From positions 868,001 through 932,000 of the forward strand of contig NZ_CP031423.1 of NCBI RefSeq assembly GCF_003991875.1: a stretch of 64,000 bases of DNA, read 5' to 3'. Below, piece after piece: positions 53,657 to 61,991 of the stretch (positions are counted from its first letter, which is position 1; every line of letters begins with the position of its first letter). This stretch comes from Microbacterium lemovicicum. Lineage in GTDB: Bacteria > Actinomycetota > Actinomycetes > Actinomycetales > Microbacteriaceae. The position numbers were made by a program, and so were the translations under genes. A model generated the notes under the pieces. It was not told where the DNA came from, did not search any database, and worked only from the letters and a program-made list of their open reading frames with translations.

Positions 53657-54394
53657 GTGTCCGACACCCCCGCCGACCCGCGACGCCACCGCGACCGCCC
53701 CGTGTCCTTCGTCCGCCGCAGCGGGCGGATGTCCGACGGGCAGGACCGCGCGTGGGAGCGCCTCGCGCCGGAGTACCTGCTGACGGTCACGCGGGATGCC
53801 CCGGCCACCAGCATCCTCCCGGGCACCGCCATCGACCCGCGCGACGTCTACGGCCGCCAGGCCGCGCTGATCGCCGAGATCGGCTCGGGGCAGGGTCACG
53901 CCATCGTCGCGGCCGCCTCGTCGCGCCCCGACGACGACTTCCTCGCCATCGAGGTCTTCCGGGCCGGGCTGGCACGCACGATGTTCGACGCCGACCGTGC
54001 CGGCGCCCGCAACCTGCGCATGGTCGAGGCGAACGCGCCGGAGGTGCTCGCGCACCTGCTGCCCGAGGCATCCCTCGACGAGCTCTGGGTGTTCTTCCCC
54101 GATCCGTGGCACAAGCACAAGCACTTCAAGCGGCGCCTGGTCACGGCGGAGTTCGGCGACCTCGCCGCGCGCGTGCTGAAGGACGGCGGGATGCTGCGCC
54201 TGGCCACCGACTGGGAGGAGTACGCCCGGTGGATGCGCGACGTGCTCGACGGCATCCCCGCCCTCGAGCGCGCCTTCGACGGCGACTGGTCCGACCGCTT
54301 CGACGGTCGCGTCGTGACCGCCTTCGAGCGCAAGGGCGCACGCGTCGGACGCGACATCCGCGACCTGGCCTATCGCCGAGCACCCCGCACATGA
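53657..54394 (+). CDS. trmB: tRNA (guanine-N7)-methyltransferase
   Basis: The 245-residue Rossmann methyltransferase has the SAM motif EIGSGQGHAIV and the TrmB-specific FFPDPWHKHKHFKRRLV. It makes m7G46 in tRNA. The N-terminal extension (RHRDRPVSFVRRSGRM) is usual in actinobacteria. Start GTG 53657 is fixed by the promoter hexamer 6 nt upstream. A mini-ORF then links it to the CPBP-like gene. Confidence 0.93.
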   Translation: MSDTPADPRRHRDRPVSFVRRSGRMSDGQDRAWERLAPEYLLTVTRDAPATSILPGTAIDPRDVYGRQAALIAEIGSGQGHAIVAAASSRPDDDFLAIEVFRAGLARTMFDADRAGARNLRMVEANAPEVLAHLLPEASLDELWVFFPDPWHKHKHFKRRLVTAEFGDLAARVLKDGGMLRLATDWEEYARWMRDVLDGIPALERAFDGDWSDRFDGRVVTAFERKGARVGRDIRDLAYRRAPRT

Positions 54395-54417
54395 GCGCCC
54401 GTCAGCTGGACCGCTGA
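54391..54417 (+). CDS. 8-codon mini-ORF bridging trmB and the CPBP-like gene
   Basis: An ATG overlaps the trmB stop (ATGA) and the frame MSARQLDR ends in a TGA that overlaps the ATG at 54417 (TGATG). It could pass terminating ribosomes to the downstream start. It may be fortuitous. Confidence 0.3.
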   Translation: MSARQLDR

Positions 54418-55304
54418 TGCCGCAGCATCCGTCGTCGTCTCCTGCCGTCGCCCTGCCGGCGTGGTCGTGGGGACTCCTTCCCGCTCTGCTCGTGTGCCTC
54501 GCGGCGCCGGCCTTCTTCGTGCTGCTGCTGCCCTGGCTCGGATGGGTGCTGCTGGCGGCGGCGATGGCATCGGCGTGGATGCTGGAGCGCCGCGCGTCCG
54601 CTCCACTCGAGGTCCTGCCGGGTCGGACGCGTCCGCCGAGCCTTCTGCGCGACCTCTCGCTCATCGCCGCCGGGCTGCTCGTGGTCAGCGTGATCCCGTT
54701 GAAGGCGGAGCTCGACAACGTGGCGTTCGTGCGCTTCACCCTGGGCCTCGGCGGTGCCGTGGTGGTGCCCTATGTCATCTCGCGGTTCGTCTACCGCGAC
54801 CGGGCGATCGGCTTCCCGTGGCGCGGGGGCGGCCGATGGACGACCTTCCAGTGGGCCTGGCTCGCCAGCGTGCTGGTGCTGGGCTGGCTGATCCTGCCGT
54901 TCTACTTCATCACCTCGGGGGTCTACCTCAACTGGCCGGTCGTGAACACCCCCGAGCTCATCGGCCGGCTGTTCGTCGGGGTCGGCGCCGTCGGCATCTG
55001 GGATGAGCTGTTCTTCGTCTGCACCGTCTTCGCGCTGCTGCGCCGGCACTTCCCCGTCTGGCAGGCGAACGTGCTGCAGACCATCGTGTTCGTGTCGTTC
55101 CTGTGGGAACTCGGCTACCGCGCGTGGGGCCCTCTGCTGACGATCCCCTTCGCGCTGCTGCAAGGATTCATCTTCCTGCGCACCCGATCGCTGGCCTACG
55201 TGGTGACCGTGCACCTGCTCTTCGACGCAGTTGTGTTCCTCGTGCTGGTGCACGCCCACAACCCCGGCGTGCTCGACGGCTTCTTCCTCGTCCCCTCTCC
55301 CTGA
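54417..55304 (+). CDS. CPBP-like (Abi/Rce1-related) intramembrane protein
   Basis: The 295-residue protein has about eight hydrophobic segments. Motif 1, normally EExxxR, reads WDELFFVCTVFALLRR here (DE in place of EE, and no Arg at the expected position). Later motifs are FLWELGYRAWG and TVHLLFDAVVF with a conserved His. It therefore resembles the CPBP glutamic intramembrane protease family, but with altered key residues and possibly no activity. It is co-translated with trmB. Confidence 0.6.
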   Translation: MPQHPSSSPAVALPAWSWGLLPALLVCLAAPAFFVLLLPWLGWVLLAAAMASAWMLERRASAPLEVLPGRTRPPSLLRDLSLIAAGLLVVSVIPLKAELDNVAFVRFTLGLGGAVVVPYVISRFVYRDRAIGFPWRGGGRWTTFQWAWLASVLVLGWLILPFYFITSGVYLNWPVVNTPELIGRLFVGVGAVGIWDELFFVCTVFALLRRHFPVWQANVLQTIVFVSFLWELGYRAWGPLLTIPFALLQGFIFLRTRSLAYVVTVHLLFDAVVFLVLVHAHNPGVLDGFFLVPSP

Positions 55305-55428
55305 TCCGACCACCCCTGATCGTCACGATTCGCCTCCGGTCGCGGGCGCTTGTACCACTCGCTCAGCCTGGTATGGGAAAATCCGATGACGCGGTCGGCG
55401 GATCTTCCCTGCTGCGCGAGGAGGATGC

Positions 55429-56730
55429 GTGACCGCTCAGGAACAGGAGCGCGCGGCGACGACCGTGCCGCCCCCGGGGGCGTCCGACCGGACCTCGCTC
55501 GTCGCCCGCGTCTGGAACGGCTCGATGCGTCTCCTCCGCTCGGCGCCGACGACGACGATCAACCGTGATCCGCTTCCCGCGGGTGTCATCAGCCGGGTGC
55601 TGCTGCTGTGGGGCGTCGGACGTGCGATCAACCTTCTGATCCTGTTCGGCTGGTACCAGATCTCCAAAGCGGGGAAGTGGGGCTTCGGCCCCGAAGGCGA
55701 GCTCGTCACCACCTTCCTCAACTTCCTCAGCGACTGGGACGGCGCCCGCTACGGACGCATCTCGCAGGTCGGCTATCCCACGTGGCTGCCGCTCGCGCCG
55801 AGCGGTGTCGTGCAGCCGAACGACTGGGCGTTCCTCCCCGTCTTCCCCTGGCTCGAGCGGGTCATCTCCGATGCGCTCGGCGTCCCCTGGCAGGCCGCCG
55901 GTGTCGGTATCAGCATCATCGCGAGCGCCGGCGCCACCGTCATGCTCTATCTGCTGCTGCACCGCGTCACCACGCCGAAGTCAGCCTGGTGGGGCGTCGT
56001 GCTCTTCACGCTCAGCCCGCTGTCCTTCGTCTTCGTGCTCGCCTACGCAGAGTCGCTCATCCTGATGCTGCTCTTCGCCTGCCTGCTGCTGGCGGTGAAC
56101 CGGCGCTACGCCTGGATCGCCCCCGTCGGGGTGCTCGCCGCCTATGTGCGGCCGGGCGGCCTCGCGATCGCGCTGACGCTCGGCGTCGTGTTCCTCGTGC
56201 GCTGGGCGCGCCGCGCAGAAGACCCGTTCCCCGCCGCGCAGCGCTGGGGCATGATCGTCTCGGCCGGCCTCATCTCCGTCGCCGGCCTCTCGTGGTCGTA
56301 CATCGCCCAGGCCGTCACCGGCACACGCGACGCCTACGTGCGCACCGAGATCGCCTGGTGGATCCCTTTCGTCGGCGACGGCCACTTCGTGCCGCTCACC
56401 CCGTGGTTCCGCTTCTGGGGCTCGTATCTCGGCATCCTGGGCGTGCTCATGGTGCTCACGATCGCCGGTGGCTTCATCGTGTGGATGCGCTCCAAGCCCA
56501 TCCGCGCCCTCGGCGTCGAGGTCTGGTCGTTCGTGGCCGGCTACGGGCTGTACCTGTTCGCCGTCTTCCTGCCGCAGCAGAGCCTGTTCCGTCTGCTGAT
56601 GCCGATGGCGCCGCTGCTCGCCGACTCGCGCTTGTCTTCCACGGCCACCCGACGCCGCCTCGGCGTCGTCGTCTGCATCGTCCTGCAGGTCGTCGCGGTG
56701 CTGCTGCTGTGGACCATCGGCTGGCCGTGA
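55429..56730 (+). CDS. PIG-V-like mannosyltransferase family protein
   Basis: The 433-residue protein has about ten hydrophobic segments and the luminal or outer motif FLNFLSDWDGARYGRISQVGYP followed by FLPVFPWLERV, as in PIG-V/DUF6541-like GT-C enzymes. It would use polyprenol-phosphate-mannose outside the membrane. The acceptor is unknown. GTG 55429 follows GAGGAGG. The gap before it (125 nt) contains TTGTAC and TATGGG as a weak promoter candidate. It is the last chromosomal gene before the tRNA. Confidence 0.75.
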   Translation: MTAQEQERAATTVPPPGASDRTSLVARVWNGSMRLLRSAPTTTINRDPLPAGVISRVLLLWGVGRAINLLILFGWYQISKAGKWGFGPEGELVTTFLNFLSDWDGARYGRISQVGYPTWLPLAPSGVVQPNDWAFLPVFPWLERVISDALGVPWQAAGVGISIIASAGATVMLYLLLHRVTTPKSAWWGVVLFTLSPLSFVFVLAYAESLILMLLFACLLLAVNRRYAWIAPVGVLAAYVRPGGLAIALTLGVVFLVRWARRAEDPFPAAQRWGMIVSAGLISVAGLSWSYIAQAVTGTRDAYVRTEIAWWIPFVGDGHFVPLTPWFRFWGSYLGILGVLMVLTIAGGFIVWMRSKPIRALGVEVWSFVAGYGLYLFAVFLPQQSLFRLLMPMAPLLADSRLSSTATRRRLGVVVCIVLQVVAVLLLWTIGWP

Positions 56731-56780
56731 ACCGGATGCTGCGGCCCCGCCCGCGTCCGGAGGCCCCTGCCGCCCGGTGA

Positions 56781-56786
56781 TAGCAT
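56781..56786 (+). promoter_or_regulatory. -10 element of the tRNA-Arg gene
   Basis: TAGCAT lies 11 nt before the mature 5' end of the tRNA. Confidence 0.5.
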
Positions 56787-56797
56787 CGTGTGGTTGC

Positions 56798-56873
56798 GCC
56801 TCCGTAGCTCAGGGGATAGAGCGTTGGTTTCCGGTACCAAAGGTCGCTGGTTCGATTCCAGTCGGGGGCACCA
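56798..56873 (+). tRNA. tRNA-Arg (anticodon CCG), CCA encoded
   Basis: A complete 76-nt cloverleaf: acceptor stem GCCTCCG pairs with CGGGGGC; anticodon stem TTGGT/ACCAA has the loop TTCCGGT and anticodon CCG (reads CGG); T-arm includes GGTTCGATTCC; the 3' CCA is encoded. It is the insertion point of the element to its right, as the 3' half and CCA remain intact. Confidence 0.95.
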
Positions 56874-56884
56874 GTCGGGACAAG

Positions 56885-56920
56885 GGATCGCGGGTCTTCA
56901 GACCTCGCGATCCTTTTCTT
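56885..56920 (+). terminator. Intrinsic terminator of tRNA-Arg, overlapping the integrase C-terminus
   Basis: The hairpin GGATCGCG-GGTC-TTCA-GACC-(T)CGCGATCC is followed by TTTTCTT, a full intrinsic terminator on the plus strand. Its sequence also encodes the last residues of the integrase (stop at 56898). As it lies inside the element, it restores termination to the tRNA after insertion. Confidence 0.75.
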
Positions 56921-58025
56921 CTGACAACAAAATGACAACAGATGATTCGTGTCGGGCGCGATCGAGAGCGATCGCAACCGCGTCCACATCACCATCGAAG
57001 AGGTCTGCATAGACGTCCAGTGTCATCGCGGCAGAGGCGTGGCCGAGCATTCTCTGGATCGATTTCACGTGCGCGCCGGCTTGGACGGCGAGGCTCGCGG
57101 CGGTGTGGCGGAGGTCGTGCGGCGTGACCCGCGGCATCGTCGGATCGGCCGCGCGGGCTTCGCGGACCGCCGCGGTGAACCATCCGTTCCTCGACGCGGG
57201 GATCAGCAGGTGGGACGTGCCGTCACCGAAGACGAGCTGATCCGCGCTCTTGCCGGCGATGAGCTCGTGCAGCGGATCTAAGAGGAAGCCCGGAAACGGG
57301 ACGGATCTCGACCGGTGCGACTTCGGGGTACCGACGTGCACCTGGTGCGACACCTTCACGGCGTTCTCGCGGACATCGATCCTGTGACGGGCGAGGTCGA
57401 GATGGCGGACCCGGATTGCGGTGGCTTCGCCCCAGCGGAGGCCCGTGTAGGCGAGAAACAGCACGAGGGTGGGGTGTCGCGCGTGATCGGCGAGGACTTG
57501 GACCTGCGCGTGAGTGAGATACGCGTGGCCGCGGACGTTGTTCCCCTTGGCTGGCAGCTTCACCCCGCGTGCGACGTTCTGCGCCAGGCGGCGGTCCGCC
57601 ACCGCCGCATCCAGGATGCCCGCGAGGATGCTGTGGGCGCGTCGTACGGTCGTGGACCCGCCCGAGATCGTCGACACCCAGGTCTGCACCTCGGAGTGCC
57701 GGATGGACGTGATCGCCCGCGCGCCCCACGTGGGTTCGACATGCGTCAACCACGCCGAGACGAGCGGCCTGTACGACGAGGGTTAAAGGACACCTTCGGG
57801 CTGCCGCAGCCACTCCTTCGCCAAGGTCGCGACGGTCACGAGGCCACTCGCCGGGTCTACATATTGGCCGCGATCCTTCGTGATCTCGACCTCCGCCAAG
57901 CGCCGCTCCGCGTCACGCTTCGTCGAGAATCCACGCTCGGTCGTCTGCCGGTGATCCGGTCGCCGGTAGATGATCCGGTAGCGCCGCTTGCCTTCGGTGC
58001 TCGTATAGGAGTGAACGCTGCCCAT
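56898..58025 (-). pseudogene. int: Site-specific tyrosine integrase interrupted by one in-frame TAA
   Basis: The N-terminal part (58025-57783) is an arm-type DNA-binding domain (GKRRYRIIYRRPDHRQTTERGFSTKRDAERRLAEVE). The rest (57782-56898, with ORF from 57749) carries the core-binding and catalytic domains: TGLRWGEA (Arg), HDLRHTAASLAVQAG (His-x-x-Arg), MLGHASAAMTLDVYADLF (His and Tyr). The two lie in the same frame, 276 nt apart, separated by a single TAA at 57783-57785 (CTT TAA CCC). Without it the protein would be 375 residues, the usual length. A nonsense mutation of a Lys or Gln codon is the simplest reading; TTG 57749 could give an N-truncated product. Confidence 0.8.
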
Positions 58026-58049
58026 GGATGCCGCCTCGGAGCGTGAGGA

Positions 58050-58655
58050 TCAGGCGGACGCCGACAACTCGTGCGCAGGGCGGCCAATCGTGGACGTCAT
58101 GCCGGCTAGGCGCCCCGCTTTCCGTGCCTTCTTGATCCAGTCAGATGCGGTCCGTTCAGGGACGGCGAGCTCGGCGGTGATCAGCTTCACCGGCGGTCGG
58201 CCGGCGAGAGCGGCAGCGCCGTAGAGGATCTCGATGACATCCCACCGCTCATCCTTCACGCCGTGCTTCACAACCGCGGCCACCAGCCACGGCGGAAGGA
58301 TCCGGTTGTCATCTGCGGTGAGGTCCGAGACCGTCGCCCACTTCGCTTCCGGCTCCTCGGCCAGCCGGACAGCGATGCAATGCGGGACCGCAGCCTGCAG
58401 AACGCCCTGGGTGGAAGTGTGCCGCAGCTTTTCCTCGTCGAAGTCATCGCTCACCCCGCGATTGACGATCACGGACGGCACGTATCGTCCCTTCACCTCG
58501 CGATAATGCGCCTCGATCGTCGTCTCAATGCCCGAAGCGTCGTCGAGCGATGTCGCGATGAACCCGTTCGCGATTCGCAGCGACGACCCTAAAGGCGTCT
58601 GCGCCGCAGCTTCGGTCATTTCCTCGCCGGTCAGCGTTGTCACGTCGACTATCAC
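58050..58655 (-). CDS. Hypothetical protein with C-terminal HTH, upstream of the integrase
   Basis: The 201-residue protein has an unrecognised N-terminal part (IATSLDDASGIETTIEAHYREVKG) and a C-terminal helix-turn-helix-like segment (VKLITAELAVPERTASDWIKKARKAGRL). It lies 24 nt before the integrase on the same strand, a position where element regulators or excisionase-related genes often occur. CAGACT lies 6 nt before GTG 58655. No family is claimed; a DNA-binding role is inferred from the HTH. Confidence 0.6.
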   Translation of the reverse strand: MIVDVTTLTGEEMTEAAAQTPLGSSLRIANGFIATSLDDASGIETTIEAHYREVKGRYVPSVIVNRGVSDDFDEEKLRHTSTQGVLQAAVPHCIAVRLAEEPEAKWATVSDLTADDNRILPPWLVAAVVKHGVKDERWDVIEILYGAAALAGRPPVKLITAELAVPERTASDWIKKARKAGRLAGMTSTIGRPAHELSASA

Positions 58656-59560
58656 CGCCTCAGTCTGTCTTACCCCGCCACCATTCCGCAGATCACGGTC
58701 CGCTCACCGTATCGCTGATACGAGTTCCACAGAAGAGGTGAGGCTTTCCGCAAAATAGCGCGGCCCGAACGCTGCTGTGTGGTCCGGCCTGTGGCCGGGC
58801 TGCGGTCGCCCTGCGGGCTCGATGTGTTGCTGTGAAGCCTTCGGCAGCGGACGGGCGGGCGGGCTTCGTGCAAGCGGTTGCGCCGCCGGCTTCCTTCCGA
58901 CAAGTGCGGCACGCGGTCGCTGCGCTCCCTCACATCGCACCGAACTTCTCTCCTCCCACCGCCCTGACGGGTTGCGCTGCGCCCGTCCGCCCTCCGCGGC
59001 GACTCTGTCGCCTTCACGCCAACACACCAATGTGAAAAGGAGAAGTCTTCGACACGCAGTACCGGCATGAAAGGCCAAGCGCCCGCCCAGTACGCCAGGA
59101 TCACTTTGCGGTCTCTGGAAGAGTCCTGCAGGATGCGCACGAGATCAGTAGGCGGCCGCCGCACGAGAGCGGCTAGAGGCCGCGCGTCGCGAACGAGAAC
59201 GCCGGGATCAGGACGCACAGACCTTCGGCTGGCGCGACAACCAGCCGGGAGGCTCCGCGCCCACGCGTGGCTCACGCCTCTAAGCACCCTCAGGTCGCAT
59301 CTGCCGCGGAACGATCACCCCACGGCCCAGAACCGGCGATCCTCGAGGGGCGGTCACGTCCGCCAGTTCAAGAGGATGAGTTCCCGGGGGGACATTCCGG
59401 GGCCGTTCCTATGGAATCGCGCACATGGCGCATCGCACTGTGTCGCATGCGGCATCGCACGGCGAATCGAATGGTGTGTCTCAGTATCTGGTGCGAAACG
59501 GCAAATGGGATCCGCCCGAATCCGGTAAAACGAAAACAGCCATGTGGTTTGATCGTCGAC
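58656..59560. other. 905-bp non-coding stretch in the element
   Basis: No frame here has coding character in length, start signals or motifs. The left part is GC-rich with broken inverted repeats (GCGGACGGGCG near 58847 and its complement near 58980). The right 150 bp are relatively AT-rich with direct repeats and precede the winged-helix gene. It is a candidate place for an origin or transfer site. The many short open frames overlap each other on both strands and look like noise. Confidence 0.6.
59430..59460 (+). repeat. Iteron-like direct repeats GCATCGCAC
   Basis: GCATCGCAC occurs at 59430-59438 and 59452-59460, 22 bp apart. A weaker relative (GAATCGCGCAC) comes just before, near 59414, and GAATCGAAT follows. 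They lie 100-130 bp upstream of a winged-helix gene in AT-richer DNA, like repeats bound by a replication initiator. Confidence 0.4.
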
Positions 59561-60424
59561 ATGACATCGGAAACGAATCGCGCCACTCCGGCAGAGACCA
59601 GGGCTGACATCACGCGCCTGTCCGCTCGCGGCTACACGCAGCTTCGTCAGGTGCTCGTCCAGCTTCCGGACACGGAAGACCCTCGTGCATCCACGCTCGC
59701 ACGCATGCTCAGCGAACGCAAGCACCGCCCGCTGTTGCTCTACATCATGCTGCTGACGTGCTGGCCCTGGCTCGAGGACCGCCGCGAACCGCTGCCGGGC
59801 GGCTTCTGGGTTCGCGCTCTCACCGCGCCCGGCGCACCGACATGGTCGCCGTCGACGCTGTCTCGCTCCTGGGGCGAGCTCGAAGAGCTTGGACTCATCA
59901 CCAAGCCCGAGAAGCGCGAGGGTCGCTTGATGCGCCCCACGCCGCGTCGTGAAGACGGCGCGGTCGTCGAGGGAGGCGGCGTCCCGTACGACGCACCCGG
60001 AGGCCGGCGCGACCGCTGCAACACCTACTTCGCTCTCCCCGACGAATTCTGGACGGAAGAAATTTTCGCCAAGCTGTCGCTGCCCGCGCTCGTCATGCTC
60101 CTGCTCGTGGCGAAAGAGACTCAGAGCAAGCCCGAGGTCTGGCTCACCTACGACCGCATCGAAGACTGGTACGGGATCAAGCAGAAGTCCGCGCAGAACG
60201 GCCTCACGGATCTGCGGAAGGCGGGTCTGCTGCACCGCCGCATCGAAGAGGTGAAGACCACATTCTCCGCCACCGGCAGCACTGTCCACATGTGGTACTC
60301 GCTCAAAGGACCGTTCGGCCGTGAAGCGCGTCTCGCCCTCCAGGACCGCGCCGCGAAAGAACGAAAGAAACGACTCAAGCGCGCCGCCCGCGCGAAGAAC
60401 ACACCCCCGAAGGAACAGCCATGA
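59561..60424 (+). CDS. Winged-helix protein of an integrated element (possible replication initiator)
   Basis: The 287-residue protein has two helical parts resembling winged helices: LLLYIMLLTCWPWLEDRR with TLSRSWGELEELGLITKPEKREGRL, and LVMLLLVAKETQSKPEVWLTYDRIEDWYGIKQKSAQNGLTDLRKAGLLHRR. A basic tail (RAAKERKKRLKRAARAKN) ends it. The layout is that of small plasmid or element replication initiators or regulators, not proven. The stop overlaps the DUF3800 gene (ATGA). Start is ATG 59561. Confidence 0.6.
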   Translation: MTSETNRATPAETRADITRLSARGYTQLRQVLVQLPDTEDPRASTLARMLSERKHRPLLLYIMLLTCWPWLEDRREPLPGGFWVRALTAPGAPTWSPSTLSRSWGELEELGLITKPEKREGRLMRPTPRREDGAVVEGGGVPYDAPGGRRDRCNTYFALPDEFWTEEIFAKLSLPALVMLLLVAKETQSKPEVWLTYDRIEDWYGIKQKSAQNGLTDLRKAGLLHRRIEEVKTTFSATGSTVHMWYSLKGPFGREARLALQDRAAKERKKRLKRAARAKNTPPKEQP

Positions 60425-61110
60425 CCATCTCCCGCATGATCTACGTCGATGACTCCGGCTCCGTCGACCAGGGGCTCATCGTCTACGGCTGGCTCGAGGT
60501 CAGCCCGGAGCGATGGCGATACGCACTGCGGACCATCCTCGAACTGCGCAAGGAGCTGTACCGAGACCACAAGGTCCCGCCGGCGACCGAACTGCACGCG
60601 ACCAAGTTCGTCAACGGTCGAAACCGAATCGCGACCACCGCGGGTGACGGTCCCGCGGAGTGGAAGACCCTCGGACGCGCCGTCGCTGAACAGTGCCTCC
60701 AGGTCCTCGCCGACAGCCCCGACATCAAGGTCGGCGCTGTGTGGAGGGGCACCAACGCCACAGGCCGCGCCTACTACGAGGAACGTGGCGAGGTCTACCG
60801 CGAGCTCATCAATGGGTGGAACGACGACCACCGCGCCGACGACAGCTACGTGTTCGTCAGCATGGACGGCAACGGATCAGACCCCACCTACTTCGACGCC
60901 CACCGATCCCTGCCGCTCGACACACGCCACATCATCGAGGACCCGATGATGCACGACTCCGGCCGGTCCCAATGGGTCCAGATGGCCGACCTCGTCGCGT
61001 ACACGGCCTACGCGCACCTGAACCGGCACCAGGGGAACCGGTTCGGCTGGAGCTGGTATGAGGACTACCTGCGCCCGAAAGACGTCAACGGCGGCCCGAA
61101 GCGACTCTGA
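60421..61110 (+). CDS. DUF3800 domain-containing protein
   Basis: The 229-residue protein has the DUF3800 pattern: IYVDDSGSVDQG at the N-terminus (Asp10, Asp11), an AVAEQCLQVLADSPDIKVGAVW segment and a C-terminal SQWVQMADLVAYTAYAHL. The family has an RNase H-like fold and is often found in mobile or defence regions, with unknown activity. It is translationally coupled to the winged-helix gene, so the two probably work together. A hairpin follows 16 nt later. Confidence 0.82.
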   Translation: MTISRMIYVDDSGSVDQGLIVYGWLEVSPERWRYALRTILELRKELYRDHKVPPATELHATKFVNGRNRIATTAGDGPAEWKTLGRAVAEQCLQVLADSPDIKVGAVWRGTNATGRAYYEERGEVYRELINGWNDDHRADDSYVFVSMDGNGSDPTYFDAHRSLPLDTRHIIEDPMMHDSGRSQWVQMADLVAYTAYAHLNRHQGNRFGWSWYEDYLRPKDVNGGPKRL

Positions 61111-61125
61111 CCGCGAAAACAGCAA

Positions 61126-61156
61126 GACCCGCTCATCCACGAGTGTGGGGCGGGTC
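61126..61156 (+). terminator. Hairpin after the DUF3800 gene
   Basis: GACCCGC and GCGGGTC enclose an inner CCAC-GAGT-GTGG hairpin, 16 nt past the stop. There is no T-run, so the terminator call is moderate. Confidence 0.5.
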
Positions 61157-61271
61157 CGCTCTTCGATTATGCCTGCATCTTTGCGGATACACAAGCCTGA
61201 GGGGAAGGTGCGCCTGCTCGGCCCGTGGCTCGCGCTCGGCGCATCTCATACCCGCCACCGGGCCCAGAAGT

Positions 61272-61844
61272 TCACCGCGCGGCAGTTACGGCGCCCGAAG
61301 CAAGGGCCTCAGCCACCTCGTCTGAAAACCGGAGTAGCGGAGAAGCTTCCCCGTTGTCCAGCAAGCCTTCACCGGTCAGTGTCAGGGGGTCCATCCCCTC
61401 AAAGGTCACGGTTGCGGTTACTTCTCCCGGCCAATTGTGGTCGAAGCGAACGACACGAAAGGTATCGGCCTCCGAAATCACAGATGAGCCGTCGATCACG
61501 CCCTCGGACGCGGCTACGCTCAGCGTTAGCGGGGCCCCTCGGCGGTGTGCTGTCACGCTCGGAGTGGGCTCATCGCCCTCGCGATCATCGAACTTGATGA
61601 TGACCACCAGACCCGCGGTGAACAGCAGGATCCGCAGTGGACGTTCTTCGCTCAGCTCCACGTGAGCAAAGGTGACGACCTCCCCACGCGTCACGAGCAG
61701 AACCGCCGTCCAGAGTCGATCCGCCCACTCGCGACGATACGAGTTGCCGCGAGCGGTCGTCCACATGGCCTCCACGGCGCCCGGGCCACCCAACGCCTTC
61801 TCGATCTGCTCCACAGCAGCAATGCGTTGCGGCTTATCCATCAT
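61272..61844 (-). CDS. Hypothetical protein (190 aa), next to the TIR gene
   Basis: The protein is mostly short beta-type segments (LWTAVLLVTRGEVVTFAHVEL; RILLFTAGLVVIIKFDD; EVTATVTFEGMDPLTLTGEGL) after a helical N-terminus. It has no signal peptide or recognised motif. AGGG lies 8 nt before ATG 61844. It is transcribed away from the TIR gene, with a shared 153-bp promoter region. It could be a partner, regulator or immunity factor, but nothing in sequence shows which. Confidence 0.55.
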   Translation of the reverse strand: MMDKPQRIAAVEQIEKALGGPGAVEAMWTTARGNSYRREWADRLWTAVLLVTRGEVVTFAHVELSEERPLRILLFTAGLVVIIKFDDREGDEPTPSVTAHRRGAPLTLSVAASEGVIDGSSVISEADTFRVVRFDHNWPGEVTATVTFEGMDPLTLTGEGLLDNGEASPLLRFSDEVAEALASGAVTAAR

Positions 61845-61985
61845 TTTCTCACCCTTCTATCTGACCGCCTCCAATGCTGTGGCGGGGCAGACCAGTCTAA
61901 GAAGGCGCTCCGACATCGCCTCGGGTGTTGAGCGCAAATCCGTTCCACGATCGCACGAGGTCGCCGCAGATCCTACGCAGGTCGA

Positions 61986-61991
61986 TAGAGT
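61986..61991 (+). promoter_or_regulatory. -10 hexamer for the TIR gene
   Basis: TAGAGT is separated by 6 nt from GTG 61998, predicting leaderless expression as in the chromosomal genes. Confidence 0.5.

Noticed and set aside
58704..59078. Overlapping ORFs of 60-205 codons between the HTH gene and the winged-helix gene
   Set aside because: They overlap on both strands, have no start signals or motifs and consist of Arg/Pro/Ser-rich noise.
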